NCBI GenBank assembly: GCA_016714165.1 | Contig: JADJNU010000002.1 | Coordinates: 496,001 to 560,000, forward strand | Direction: 5' to 3' | DNA: 64,000 nt | Source: Bdellovibrionales bacterium | Lineage (GTDB): Bacteria; Bdellovibrionota; Bdellovibrionia; Bdellovibrionales; UBA1609 | Notes under the pieces: model-generated | What the model was told of the DNA's origin: nothing | The model's input: only the letters and a program-made list of their open reading frames with translations | Databases searched by the model: none | In this document: positions 1-8,402 of the stretch, one piece after another | Layout: the number at the start of each line of letters is the position of its first letter | How positions within the stretch are numbered: the first letter of the stretch is position 1 | Position numbers and translations under genes: made by a program

Positions 1-310
1 TCATCTTATCTTCAAGCTCTTTTCCCTGCTTTTCAAATTCAGAAACTTTGCTTGCTTCTTCCTTTAACTTTTTGACCTTGGCTTGTGACTCTTCAAGCTG
101 TATGGCAAGAACCTGTTCTTCCTTTTTTAAAGTGTCTACGTTATTGCTTTCAAAGAATACAAGTATCACGGTGAACACTGACATCAGCATGATTTTGACG
201 ACGGCTTCTTTTTGGACTTCGCTTCCAGCCCCTTTTTCAACTGTAATAGCATAAGTGGTATCGCCGCCGCTCGCTATCGATCTATTTTTAAGCAGGTTTA
301 TTCTAATCAT
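1..310 (-). CDS. pilN: PilN, type IV pilus inner-membrane alignment protein (partial, 3' end outside window)
   Basis: Only the first 103 codons are inside the window. The protein opens MIRINLL, the signature N-terminus of PilN that binds a groove in PilM. A polar stretch follows, then one membrane segment around residues 38-54 (IMLMSVFTVILVFF), then a Lys/Glu-rich coiled coil from about residue 58. This is the usual PilN plan: short cytoplasmic tail, one membrane helix, periplasmic coiled coil that pairs with PilO. The ATG at 310 is preceded by AGAGG with about 5 bases spacing. It lies 12 bases after the end of a damaged pilN-like gene, so two pilN-type genes sit in tandem behind pilM. I judge this intact copy to be the working one, but the ferredoxin-like C-terminal domain cannot be seen here. 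Confidence 0.82.
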   Translation of the reverse strand, partial: MIRINLLKNRSIASGGDTTYAITVEKGAGSEVQKEAVVKIMLMSVFTVILVFFESNNVDTLKKEEQVLAIQLEESQAKVKKLKEEASKVSEFEKQGKELEDKM

Positions 311-322
311 TTTTCCTCTGAC

Positions 323-835
323 TCACTCAACCCAAATCGGAATTTCTAAGATCACTTCCACTGTAAAGCGTTCTGCTGGATTTGCTTGGCCCCCTCAATG
401 GCAGGCATTAAATCAAAATCTCTTAAAATCATATCTTCTGAATTCACATTTTTTCCCTCCGTTGGAGGGCACTCACAAGACTTTCGCTTCTTGTCTAAAG
501 ATTGAATCAGATCCGCGAGATCAGAATCAGTGAGGGCCACGCCCTGAAAACAAAATTTCTTATCGGTGTATTCAAAGTTTGTCAGCCAAACTCGTTGGCG
601 CACAATTTTTTTTCAAGAAATCCCAAACATTCAAGTCTCCCTTTGAAGTCTTTGAAAGAATCATTATGACCCTAATGATCAACAGAAATGTGGTGAAGAC
701 AGAAATCAAAATAATCTTCAGAGAATTCTCTCTCTTGAGTCCAATTACTTCCCTCACATCAGCCGGAATATGGGAGGAATGAAGATCACCATCTCCGCCT
801 GCCGATTTGTCACTAAGCAGATTCAGTCTGATCAT
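323..835 (-). pseudogene. pilN-like gene with two compensating frameshifts and no coiled coil
   Basis: Reading starts with an ATGA overlap on the pilM stop (ATG at 835). The N-terminus is MIRLNLL, followed by a membrane segment around residues 39-56, as in PilN. The frame breaks at an A8 run (about 608-615); with seven A's it would continue into VWLTNFEYTDKKF, the PilN C-terminal domain start. It breaks again at a G5 run near 393-397; with six G's it would end in RFTVEVILEIPIWVE. The two shifts cancel: 323-835 is exactly 171 codons. Even when restored, the product is about 170 residues and lacks the roughly 60-residue periplasmic coiled coil expected between membrane helix and globular domain. 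It is either a decaying duplicate of the pilN that follows, or a short paralogue carrying sequencing errors. The missing coiled coil cannot be explained by one-base errors. Confidence 0.7.
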
Positions 836-1887
836 GAATCCCCTATCTCCCGCATTCCAAGCCCGATTGCGACAGCCGAAAAATCTCGAACCTGTGAGAT
901 GTAGTTTGGCGAAAAAACCCGATCATTGTAGGTAATGGAAATAAAGGGATTGAAATTCTCGATTCGCACACCGATCCTCTTAGATAAGGCATCCACCAAA
1001 CCGCCAGTTCGCGATCCACCACCAGTCACAAAACATTGAGTTATCGCCCCAGAATTCGAAGTATTCCTAAAGAAATCAAGACTGGCCTGGACCTCATCGC
1101 AAACAATATCGTGGGTACTGAGAATGATCTTGCCCAATTCATCGGGTCCCGGCTGCCCGGAAGAAAACGCAATCTTCAAGGCCTCCGCCTCCTCAAGTGT
1201 GACTCCCATTGCCTTTTGAATCTCAGCGTTATAAGTTCCGCCGCCCACGGGCACATCTCTACAAAAAACAACTTCTCCATTTTCAAAAACCACATAATTT
1301 ATTACACTCGCGCCAATATTGAGCAAACAAACAACCTGCCCTTCCATAATCCCGTAGTTTTTCTCAAAACAATTGGCTAAGGCAAATCCGCCAACATCCA
1401 AAATCGAACAGATCAGGCCGGAGCTCTCAACGATCTCGGCATACCTAAATACATGTTCCTGCCGAGCTGCGATAAGAATGATATCCATCGTTTCAGCGCT
1501 CTGATTGATCTTCTCTAAAACCTTGTATTCCAGGTTAACGTCATTCACATCAAAAGGAATGTACTGTTCAGCTTCCCATCTGATCTGCTCGGCGACCAAA
1601 CTCTCATCCATGCGTGGAATCGTAATTTTCTTGACGATGACCGAGGATCCCCACAGTCCGGTCGAAACGTGACGACGCTTTGTTTTTACCTCGCCCATCA
1701 TTCTGCGAATTGCATCCGCAACGATTTGAGAATCCAATACTTCGCCACTTGATACTCCGCCGGCAGGAGTCGGCGTAAGTCCAAAAGAAACTAATTTTGC
1801 TCCCGAACGACTCACATCAAGTTCAGCAATCTTGATTGTACTGGTACCAACGTCGAGGCCGATGATCTTTTTGCTCGAGAAAAACAT
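832..1887 (-). CDS. pilM: PilM, actin-like type IV pilus assembly ATPase
   Basis: PilM is a cytoplasmic FtsA/actin-fold protein that binds ATP and the N-terminal tail of PilN, forming the inner ring of the type IVa pilus machine. The 351-residue product has the usual family length. The phosphate-binding loop GLDVGTSTIK is at residues 10-19, and further nucleotide-fold signatures follow (ILDVGGFALAN, LLNIGASVINYVVF near residues 160-200, and TGGGSRTGGL near 290). The RWEAEQYIPFDV segment around residue 105-115 is typical of PilM. It follows pilD by about 80 bases and overlaps the pilN-like gene by an ATGA. The order pilH-pilI-pilD-pilM-pilN matches the Myxococcus xanthus pil locus. Confidence 0.95.
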   Translation of the reverse strand: MFFSSKKIIGLDVGTSTIKIAELDVSRSGAKLVSFGLTPTPAGGVSSGEVLDSQIVADAIRRMMGEVKTKRRHVSTGLWGSSVIVKKITIPRMDESLVAEQIRWEAEQYIPFDVNDVNLEYKVLEKINQSAETMDIILIAARQEHVFRYAEIVESSGLICSILDVGGFALANCFEKNYGIMEGQVVCLLNIGASVINYVVFENGEVVFCRDVPVGGGTYNAEIQKAMGVTLEEAEALKIAFSSGQPGPDELGKIILSTHDIVCDEVQASLDFFRNTSNSGAITQCFVTGGGSRTGGLVDALSKRIGVRIENFNPFISITYNDRVFSPNYISQVRDFSAVAIGLGMREIGDS

Positions 1888-1970
1888 TTCTAGCTACCCT
1901 TTAAAAGTGATGCTTCGGCGCAGTAAATACGCTAATACTTTAGAGATTAAATCGAACGACACATTAAATG

Positions 1971-2783
1971 TCAATTAGGGGGAAAAAGGCTTGGCAGAAA
2001 GAACCCAAGGTACCAGCGCCCGATACTTTCTCCGCCAAAAATGTAAAGTATTGCTGAAAACGCGAGGTAGGGACCAAATGGAATCGTGCTCTTTAGCCCA
2101 CCCTTTCTCCTGACTGCTAAGGCTATACCGACAAGGCTACCGATTATGCTGGAAGCCAGAATCACAAATGGAACGCTTTGCCAACCTAAAACGGCTCCAA
2201 TCCAACCCATGAGCTTAATATCTCCGCCTCCCATTCCTTCCTCTTTGCGCAAAACCAGGTAGACATAGGCCACAGCCCATAGAAATCCAAATCCCATCCC
2301 AAATCCAGCCAAGGATTCATAAAAGCTTCTTTCGGGAGAAATAGCAGCTCCCAAAAGCCCGAGCGCAATTCCAGGCCAAGTAAAAACATCAGGCAAAAGC
2401 ATATGATCGTAATCAATGAAGGAGACAACGATTAATCCAAGTGAAAATAAAGAATACTCTGCAAGAGTCCAAGAAAATCCTAGACGAAGGTATAAGCTTG
2501 CCAAAAGAGCCCCTGAAAGGAACTCGACAAAAGGATATCTGAAGGAGATGGACTGCTTACAACTTCGGCACTTTCCCTTTAGCAACAGCCAGGAGAGAAT
2601 CGGAACATTGTCTCTCCAAGAAATTGAAACACCACATTTTGGGCAGGCGCTTCCAGGCCAGGCGATATTTTTTTTTATTGGCACTCGGTGGATTAAAACA
2701 TTCGCAAAGCTCCCAAAAATTGAACCAAACAAAAAAATAGAAACAAAGACTATCCAAGTTTCAGGGCTTGCAAGCTCAGGCAA
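1971..2783 (-). CDS. pilD: PilD, type IV prepilin peptidase / N-methyltransferase
   Basis: This integral membrane aspartyl protease cleaves the short leader of type IV pilins and pseudopilins and methylates the new N-terminus. The 270-residue product has both cytoplasmic CxxC pairs (C47/C50 and C72/C75) of the methylase domain. It also has the two catalytic aspartate motifs, FIDYD around 122-126 and GGGDIK at 185-190, separated by several hydrophobic helices. No ATG fits: the start is TTG at 2783, with GGAG 8 bases upstream, inside the last codons of the ABC permease gene (8-base overlap). The position between the ABC pair and pilM repeats the M. xanthus order. Confidence 0.95.
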   Translation of the reverse strand: MPELASPETWIVFVSIFLFGSIFGSFANVLIHRVPIKKNIAWPGSACPKCGVSISWRDNVPILSWLLLKGKCRSCKQSISFRYPFVEFLSGALLASLYLRLGFSWTLAEYSLFSLGLIVVSFIDYDHMLLPDVFTWPGIALGLLGAAISPERSFYESLAGFGMGFGFLWAVAYVYLVLRKEEGMGGGDIKLMGWIGAVLGWQSVPFVILASSIIGSLVGIALAVRRKGGLKSTIPFGPYLAFSAILYIFGGESIGRWYLGFFLPSLFPPN

Positions 2784-3543
2784 AATCTTTTCTCCGCAAA
2801 ATGATCGAAGTGAGTGTCAAAAGAAGAATAAACCAAGAAAGAGAATATCCAAGTGCAGCAATGACCTCAAATCCGCTTATCTTTTCTTGGTATATAACTG
2901 CCGAACGCCAATTGAACTTCTCTAGGTTCGGAAGGAAGGAAGAAACCAAATCACTAAATCTAAGAAAGGCTTCGGACTTACTTTTGCCGGCAAAAAAATT
3001 CAAATCGTTGAGCCAGTGGCCAATTAAAAAAAATCCAATCGAAGAAGTTACGACCATAGCTGGACTCGCAAAACTGCCAAAAAATATCGTCATCCCCAAG
3101 AGAACAAAAGATTCCAAAATAATTCCGAGGAGAGCCGTAAGATATTGAATATCAATGGGAACGCTCAGCCCCAAAAAAACAAAACACAGCATGACGGCCA
3201 ATCCCATAACAACCGTCAAAGTGACCATTGTGAGCCCCAAACATTTGCCCAAAAGGAATTGAGGGCGCGACAAAGGACGTGCAAGAAGAGTAAAAATAGT
3301 TTTCTTGTCCAATTCCTTGGCCACCAAGGTACTTCCAACAAAGATGCTCAGCACGACCATGCTGAGATGAATCGCTGTAAAGCCAAAGTTAGCCGATATT
3401 CGGGACTGTTCCGCAAAGCTCAATTGTCCAAGAGCAAGACTCAAACCGATCAACAATACAGCAAAAACCAAAAGACCATACAAAATGCGGTCCCGAATCA
3501 ACTCAAGGAAGGTGTTTTTAGCCAAAACCCAAACGCTGTTCAT
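2776..3543 (-). CDS. pilI: ABC-2 type permease, PilI-like
   Basis: A 255-residue polytopic protein with about six hydrophobic segments. It has the ABC-2 permease layout: an N-terminal amphipathic TFLELIRDR segment, then FVGSTLVAKELDKKTIFTLLARPLSR, the conserved cytoplasmic loop that contacts the ATPase. It starts with an ATGA overlap on the ATPase gene and overlaps pilD downstream, so the three are translated as a unit. In M. xanthus the pilG-pilH-pilI genes encode an ABC system beside pilD that is needed for pilus assembly. The name pilI rests on that context and family type; the sequence alone says only ABC-2 permease. No PilG candidate is seen upstream, where carB lies. Confidence 0.78.
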   Translation of the reverse strand: MNSVWVLAKNTFLELIRDRILYGLLVFAVLLIGLSLALGQLSFAEQSRISANFGFTAIHLSMVVLSIFVGSTLVAKELDKKTIFTLLARPLSRPQFLLGKCLGLTMVTLTVVMGLAVMLCFVFLGLSVPIDIQYLTALLGIILESFVLLGMTIFFGSFASPAMVVTSSIGFFLIGHWLNDLNFFAGKSKSEAFLRFSDLVSSFLPNLEKFNWRSAVIYQEKISGFEVIAALGYSLSWFILLLTLTSIILRRKDFA

Positions 3544-4421
3544 GGTGAGTTCTCTCGCATTGCCATACGAACAAAAGCCTCCTCAAGGCTTATCCTTTCC
3601 TGCCTCACCTCAAAAATCTGCGCACCCCCTTTGAGCAAATGAGCCAACTTCGATTGAATTTCACTCGGGCTTGATGCAGCGAGAACCTTCTTATGTCCCT
3701 GATCAAAATAGGTGATTGTTGCGGCGCTCTCCATACTCCCCAAAAGGGCTTCGGTCTTTCCCTGGTACACAACCTGGCCTGATTTCAAAATTACCAAGTC
3801 TTCGCAGAGTCTTTCAGCATCCAATAAATGATGGCTGCTAAAAAATACGGACTTGCCCATTTTGGCTGTATCCTTAATTATCTCGGCCAAGTAATATCGA
3901 CCATCAGGATCCAGCCCACTCATTGGCTCATCAAGAATGATAAAATCCGGGTCATGAATAAGAGCCTGAGCGACGCCAATTTTTTGCAACATTCCCTTAG
4001 AATATTCGCGCAATTTTCGATTTTGTGCATAAGCTAAATCCACCCGCTTCAAAAGACTCTCAATCCTGATTTTTAGATCCTTTGCCTTCAGGTTTGCAGA
4101 TAATTCACCATAAAAGCGAAGAAACTCAAACCCGGTCAGATAGTTATAGAAATAGGGGTGCTCCGGGAGAAAACCAATCCGTTTTTTTATGTTCTGCGAA
4201 ATCGGCTGACTGCCAAAATATTCTATCTCTCCTGAATCGGGAAACACGAGGCCAAGAAGACACTTCATGGTCGTTGTTTTACCCGCACCATTTGCGCCGA
4301 GAAACCCCGTTATGGTCCCCTCGGCCACGTCAAATGACATTCCCTTTAAAACTTCATGTCTTCGAGGAATGAATCCCTTCTTAAAGGATTTCTTCAAATT
4401 TCTCACAGCAACGACTGACAT
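3540..4421 (-). CDS. pilH: ABC transporter ATPase, PilH-like
   Basis: The 293-residue product has a Walker A GANGAGKTTTMK at residues 42-53 and a variant signature YSKGMLQK around 139. Walker B plus D-loop (FIILDEPMSGLDPDGR) lie around 158-175, and the switch His is in SSHHL. The last 60 residues form the short C-terminal extension common in ATPases paired with ABC-2 permeases. ATG at 4421 has no strong Shine-Dalgarno sequence. It is first of the block pilH-pilI-pilD-pilM and is separated from the upstream carB by 126 bases, so a pilus-operon promoter may lie at 4422-4547. The pilus role is inferred from the M. xanthus gene order. Confidence 0.8.
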   Translation of the reverse strand: MSVVAVRNLKKSFKKGFIPRRHEVLKGMSFDVAEGTITGFLGANGAGKTTTMKCLLGLVFPDSGEIEYFGSQPISQNIKKRIGFLPEHPYFYNYLTGFEFLRFYGELSANLKAKDLKIRIESLLKRVDLAYAQNRKLREYSKGMLQKIGVAQALIHDPDFIILDEPMSGLDPDGRYYLAEIIKDTAKMGKSVFFSSHHLLDAERLCEDLVILKSGQVVYQGKTEALLGSMESAATITYFDQGHKKVLAASSPSEIQSKLAHLLKGGAQIFEVRQERISLEEAFVRMAMRENSP

Positions 4422-4547
4422 GAAATCATTGGATCACAATCAACTTCAACAAGCAACGGAGGTAATAAGCCAACAAGGCAGAAAAATCCAAGCTGGATCG
4501 CACTCAAGTCACTAGAATTCGCTCACCAGGACCTTTGTCGGGAGTGC

Positions 4548-7500
4548 TTAAACTAAGCTCTGTGGTTTTGGTAAGGAGAAAACATCAAAATCACCCGAGT
4601 GGTGTTTCCTAAGAGCGATCAAAAATGCTCTTACCGCGTCACTTTCGGTTATGCACGGAATAGAATAATCAATACAACTGCGCCGAATTCCAAAACTGGT
4701 TTCGATGGATGGCCTTCCTGATGTCGTATTGATCACCACCGCCACTTCTCCCGAACGTATGCGATCGACGCAATGAGGCCGGCCCTCTTGAACCTTCTTG
4801 ACGACAGTAACAGGGAGGCCCAGGGACTTTATGAATGTGGCCGTGCCCGAGGTTGCCGAGAGCGTATAGCCCATGTCACACAAATCACGAATGACAGGAG
4901 CGAGTTCCGTCTTATCCTTGTCACGCAAAGATAAGAAAACCTCGCCATCCATTGGGAACGTCATCTGACTTGAAAAAAGAGCCTTAAGGAGCGCTTCTGA
5001 ATAATCCGCTCCTCTCCCCATGCTTTCCCCCGTTGACTTCATTTCTGGACCCAGAATTGAATCAGCTTCAGCAAACTTTTTAAATGGAAAAACGACTCCC
5101 TTCACCGCCACATGCGAGATATCCCTCCAGTTGAAACGCTCAGGTCTTACGCGAGCTCTTTCCCAACCAAGAAGCGCCAGCACGCCAAGGTCCACCAAAG
5201 GTATTCCTGTGGCCTTGGCAATAAAAGGAATGCTCCGAGAGGACCTTGGGTTTGCCTCAATCATGAAAATCTCATCGTCTTTGATGGCCAATTGAAGATT
5301 CAAAAAACCAATGACTCCAAGACGTTCCGCAAGTTCAAGACTGAGCTGCTCGATCCGTTCCAGAGTATCATCCCGCAACCTTTGAGGAGGAATGACTCCC
5401 ATACTGTCTCCACTGTGAACTCCAGCCGCCTCAATGTGTTCAACCACACCTCCAATCAAAGACCAGTCCTTGCCCCGCACCAAATCGACATCAACCTCAA
5501 GAGCTCGATCAAGAAATTGATCCATGAGACAAGGAATTTTTGATGATATGTAGGCTCCGTGACGAGAGAAATAGGATTTTAGTTCATCCTCTTCTTCGAT
5601 TATCTCCATCCGTCTACCACCCAACACATAACTCGGACGACAGATGAGAGGATACCCTATCTCCTGCGCCACGCTGAGCGCACCTTCCAGGTCGCTTACC
5701 ATCGCCGATTTAGGAATTTGAAAGGCAAGTTCTGTACATACCTTCGCAAAAAGGCCCCGATCCTCCGCCAGATCTATCGCCTCCAAGGTCGATCCAAGCA
5801 AATGAAATCCATTTTCTACAATCATACGCGCCAGAGAAATCGGAGTCTGTCCGCCCAGTTGACACACGACACCTTTAGGATTCACGTAGCGTAGAATTTC
5901 TAGCACATGTTCTTCGTTCAATGGTTCAAAATAAAGCTCATCAGAGGTGTCGTAATCAGTCGACACCGTTTCGGGGTTGGAATTGATCATCACTACATGA
6001 CAGCCAGCTTTTTGTAACTGGGCCACACTTCGCACACAGCTGTAGTCAAATTCAATTCCTTGACCAATGCGATTGGGGCCACTCCCCAAGATCACGACAG
6101 CGTCTTTTGTCTGCTCTCTTGGGCTCTGAGAGCTCCAGTAGCTTGAGTAAAGATAAGGTGTATTGGAAAAAAATTCTCCCGCACAAGTGTCCACGTTAAA
6201 ATAGGCTGGGTGAATCCCATATTCATGCCTACGATTCCTCATCTCAAATTTATCAACGCCCGCCAATCGTGCGATGGCTGCGTCTGAAAACCCCAGACGC
6301 TTTGCCTTGAGCAAAACATTTTCGTCAATCACAGAAGTTGTTAATAAGGCCTCATAGTCAGCGATTTCCTTTATTTGCTCGATGAACCAAGGAGTTATCT
6401 GAGTCAGTCTGCAAATTTCCTCAACAGACATACCTTCACGCAGAGCCTGAAAAACCTGAAAGATTCTCTGACTATTGGGATAAGTTACCAAATCTTCATT
6501 AAACGAAACAACTGGAAATCCCACATCAGATTCATCCAATGAATGGATGGCCTTATGAAATGATTCCTTGAAGGTTCGCCCTATGCTCATCACTTCACCG
6601 ACGCTCTTCATTTGAGTACTAAGAGAATCCTTCGATCCAGGAAATTTTTCAAAAGCAAACCGAGGAATCTTGGTGACAACATAATCAAGAGCTGGCTCGT
6701 AACAAGATGGTGTTGAACCAGTGATGTCGTTACGCAATTCATCCAGCGTGTATCCAACAGCCAGCAACGCAGCAATCTTTGCGATAGGAAATCCTGTCGC
6801 CTTGCTGGCAAGAGCAGAAGATCGACTCACTCGGGGATTCATTTCAATGACAAGTCGTTCCCCCGTTTCAGGATGAACAGCGAACTGAATGTTCGCGCCC
6901 CCCGTCTCAACCCCGACGGAGTCAATGATCTTTCGAGCCTCGTCCCTCATCTCTTGGTATTGGCGATCAGTGAGAGTCTGCTGGGGAGCTACCGTAATAC
7001 TATCACCCGTATGAACTCCACAGGGATCCAGATTTTCAATTGTGCATATCACAACAAAAGTCCCGTCTTTATCTCTCATCACTTCAAGTTCAAATTCCTT
7101 CCAACCAAGAATACTCTCCTCAACCAAGCACTCTGAGGTGGGGCTTTCATGTAGGGCCCCCGCTATTTTCATTTTGTACTCTTCCAATGAATAGGCAATA
7201 CCGCCACCGCCTCCACCAAGAGTATAATTGGGACGCAAAATAAGTGGAAACCCTAAGTCATCAGCCGCCCTCAGTCCCTGTTCAAAAGTGCGGACCATTT
7301 CACTCCGCGGGTACTTCGCTCCAATTTTATCAAGAAGGGATCTAAAGATTTCTCTGTCCTCTGCTGCCTTTATCGATTCTACTCTTGCACCCAAAAGTTC
7401 AATATTCAGTTCCTTTAAAATCCCCTCACGATCAAGATCCAAAGCCAAATTGAGAGCCGTTTGTCCTCCCAATGTCGGAATGATAGCCTCTGGACGCTCC

Positions 7501-7739
7501 TTCTCTAGAATCCTTCTTACAAAAGGAACTTTCAGCGGTTCAATGTAAACCCGTGTCGCGAGCTCTGGATCGGTCATGATCGTCGCAGGATTAGAGTTTA
7601 TCAAAATAACCTCATATCCCTCTCTCATCAAAGCTTTGCAGGCTTGAGTTCCTGAATAGTCGAATTCACAGGCCTGTCCGATGACAATGGGACCAGAACC
7701 AATCAGAACAATCCTCTTTAAATCTTCACGTTTTCCCAC
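4548..7739 (-). CDS. carB: Carbamoyl-phosphate synthase large subunit
   Basis: CarB makes carbamoyl phosphate from bicarbonate, two ATP and ammonia channelled from CarA, feeding pyrimidine and arginine synthesis. The 1063 residues have the standard duplicated plan. The first half opens IGSGPIVIGQACEFDYSGTQ and the second GSGPNRIGQGIEFDYSC (about residue 555). Each half has an ATP-grasp core with the family PNYTLGGGGGG or PSYVLGGRRMEI motif. The C-terminal MGS-like allosteric domain starts near residue 935. The start is GTG at 7739, directly after the stop of the unknown gene upstream. It is separated from carA by that gene, an uncommon arrangement, but remains in one run pyrB-carA-orf-carB. 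Confidence 0.97.
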   Translation of the reverse strand: MGKREDLKRIVLIGSGPIVIGQACEFDYSGTQACKALMREGYEVILINSNPATIMTDPELATRVYIEPLKVPFVRRILEKERPEAIIPTLGGQTALNLALDLDREGILKELNIELLGARVESIKAAEDREIFRSLLDKIGAKYPRSEMVRTFEQGLRAADDLGFPLILRPNYTLGGGGGGIAYSLEEYKMKIAGALHESPTSECLVEESILGWKEFELEVMRDKDGTFVVICTIENLDPCGVHTGDSITVAPQQTLTDRQYQEMRDEARKIIDSVGVETGGANIQFAVHPETGERLVIEMNPRVSRSSALASKATGFPIAKIAALLAVGYTLDELRNDITGSTPSCYEPALDYVVTKIPRFAFEKFPGSKDSLSTQMKSVGEVMSIGRTFKESFHKAIHSLDESDVGFPVVSFNEDLVTYPNSQRIFQVFQALREGMSVEEICRLTQITPWFIEQIKEIADYEALLTTSVIDENVLLKAKRLGFSDAAIARLAGVDKFEMRNRRHEYGIHPAYFNVDTCAGEFFSNTPYLYSSYWSSQSPREQTKDAVVILGSGPNRIGQGIEFDYSCVRSVAQLQKAGCHVVMINSNPETVSTDYDTSDELYFEPLNEEHVLEILRYVNPKGVVCQLGGQTPISLARMIVENGFHLLGSTLEAIDLAEDRGLFAKVCTELAFQIPKSAMVSDLEGALSVAQEIGYPLICRPSYVLGGRRMEIIEEEDELKSYFSRHGAYISSKIPCLMDQFLDRALEVDVDLVRGKDWSLIGGVVEHIEAAGVHSGDSMGVIPPQRLRDDTLERIEQLSLELAERLGVIGFLNLQLAIKDDEIFMIEANPRSSRSIPFIAKATGIPLVDLGVLALLGWERARVRPERFNWRDISHVAVKGVVFPFKKFAEADSILGPEMKSTGESMGRGADYSEALLKALFSSQMTFPMDGEVFLSLRDKDKTELAPVIRDLCDMGYTLSATSGTATFIKSLGLPVTVVKKVQEGRPHCVDRIRSGEVAVVINTTSGRPSIETSFGIRRSCIDYSIPCITESDAVRAFLIALRKHHSGDFDVFSLPKPQSLV

Positions 7740-8402
7740 TTAAATTCTTAACCTCGGCTTATTGGTGTAGATCTCCTGAAGATCAACATGTTTATACTGC
7801 TCGATTTTGTATCGCATCCTGAATAACTTGATAATCAGAGATTCCTGTTCGCGGGCCCGCTCTTCAACATCCTTCAGTTTCCGCACTCTTTTGATTTCCT
7901 TAACAATATAACGAGCCGCTCGAGGTGGATGAAAACAAAATGAAGTCCCGAAAACAAAGGTGTCCCCGTAGGGGAAGAGACGGGATTCAAACAGTTGCTC
8001 TTTTTCAAAGCCCACCGTCACCAACGAATTTTTAATCACTATTTTTTCGTTGGCCAACAAATCCTTCAAGTAAATATCTTTGTTTTTTAGTTTCAAAAAC
8101 TCGAAAATACTGTGACGTCCGCTGCCCAGATGTTTGAGATCCTGACTCGTGTACTCATTTGAAAAAAAGTCGCCCTTCTCTTGTCCTATCATTTGAATAG
8201 GCGAAAGGCCTGTCGACTGCAATGGCCTCGTAAAAATATACCAATCAATAAACTGAGTCATTTTTTGTTCAAAACCGTCTGATTCTTCATCAAAGACACC
8301 GGCTAAGTCGAAAAACTGTTTTTTTGCACCGACAACTTCATCGGAAAAAACACCAGATGAGAAATGCTGTAGAACTTCGTCTATTAATGGCTCGTAGGTC
8401 AT
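7740..8402 (-). CDS. Conserved-looking protein of unknown function between carA and carB
   Basis: A 220-residue soluble, charged protein that I do not recognise. It has no signal peptide and no membrane helix. Visible features are an acidic N-terminal half (DEESDGFEQ) and FIDWYIFTRPLQSTGLSP near residues 50-68. A FHPPRAARYIVKEIKR segment lies near 156-171, and a basic amphipathic C-terminal helical region ends RLRI. The ATG at 8402 overlaps the carA stop as ATGA, and its stop TAA abuts the carB GTG start. It is therefore translationally locked between the two subunits of one enzyme. Such placement suggests an accessory or regulatory role in carbamoyl-phosphate synthesis, but nothing in the sequence proves it. 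Confidence 0.8.
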   Translation of the reverse strand: MTYEPLIDEVLQHFSSGVFSDEVVGAKKQFFDLAGVFDEESDGFEQKMTQFIDWYIFTRPLQSTGLSPIQMIGQEKGDFFSNEYTSQDLKHLGSGRHSIFEFLKLKNKDIYLKDLLANEKIVIKNSLVTVGFEKEQLFESRLFPYGDTFVFGTSFCFHPPRAARYIVKEIKRVRKLKDVEERAREQESLIIKLFRMRYKIEQYKHVDLQEIYTNKPRLRI

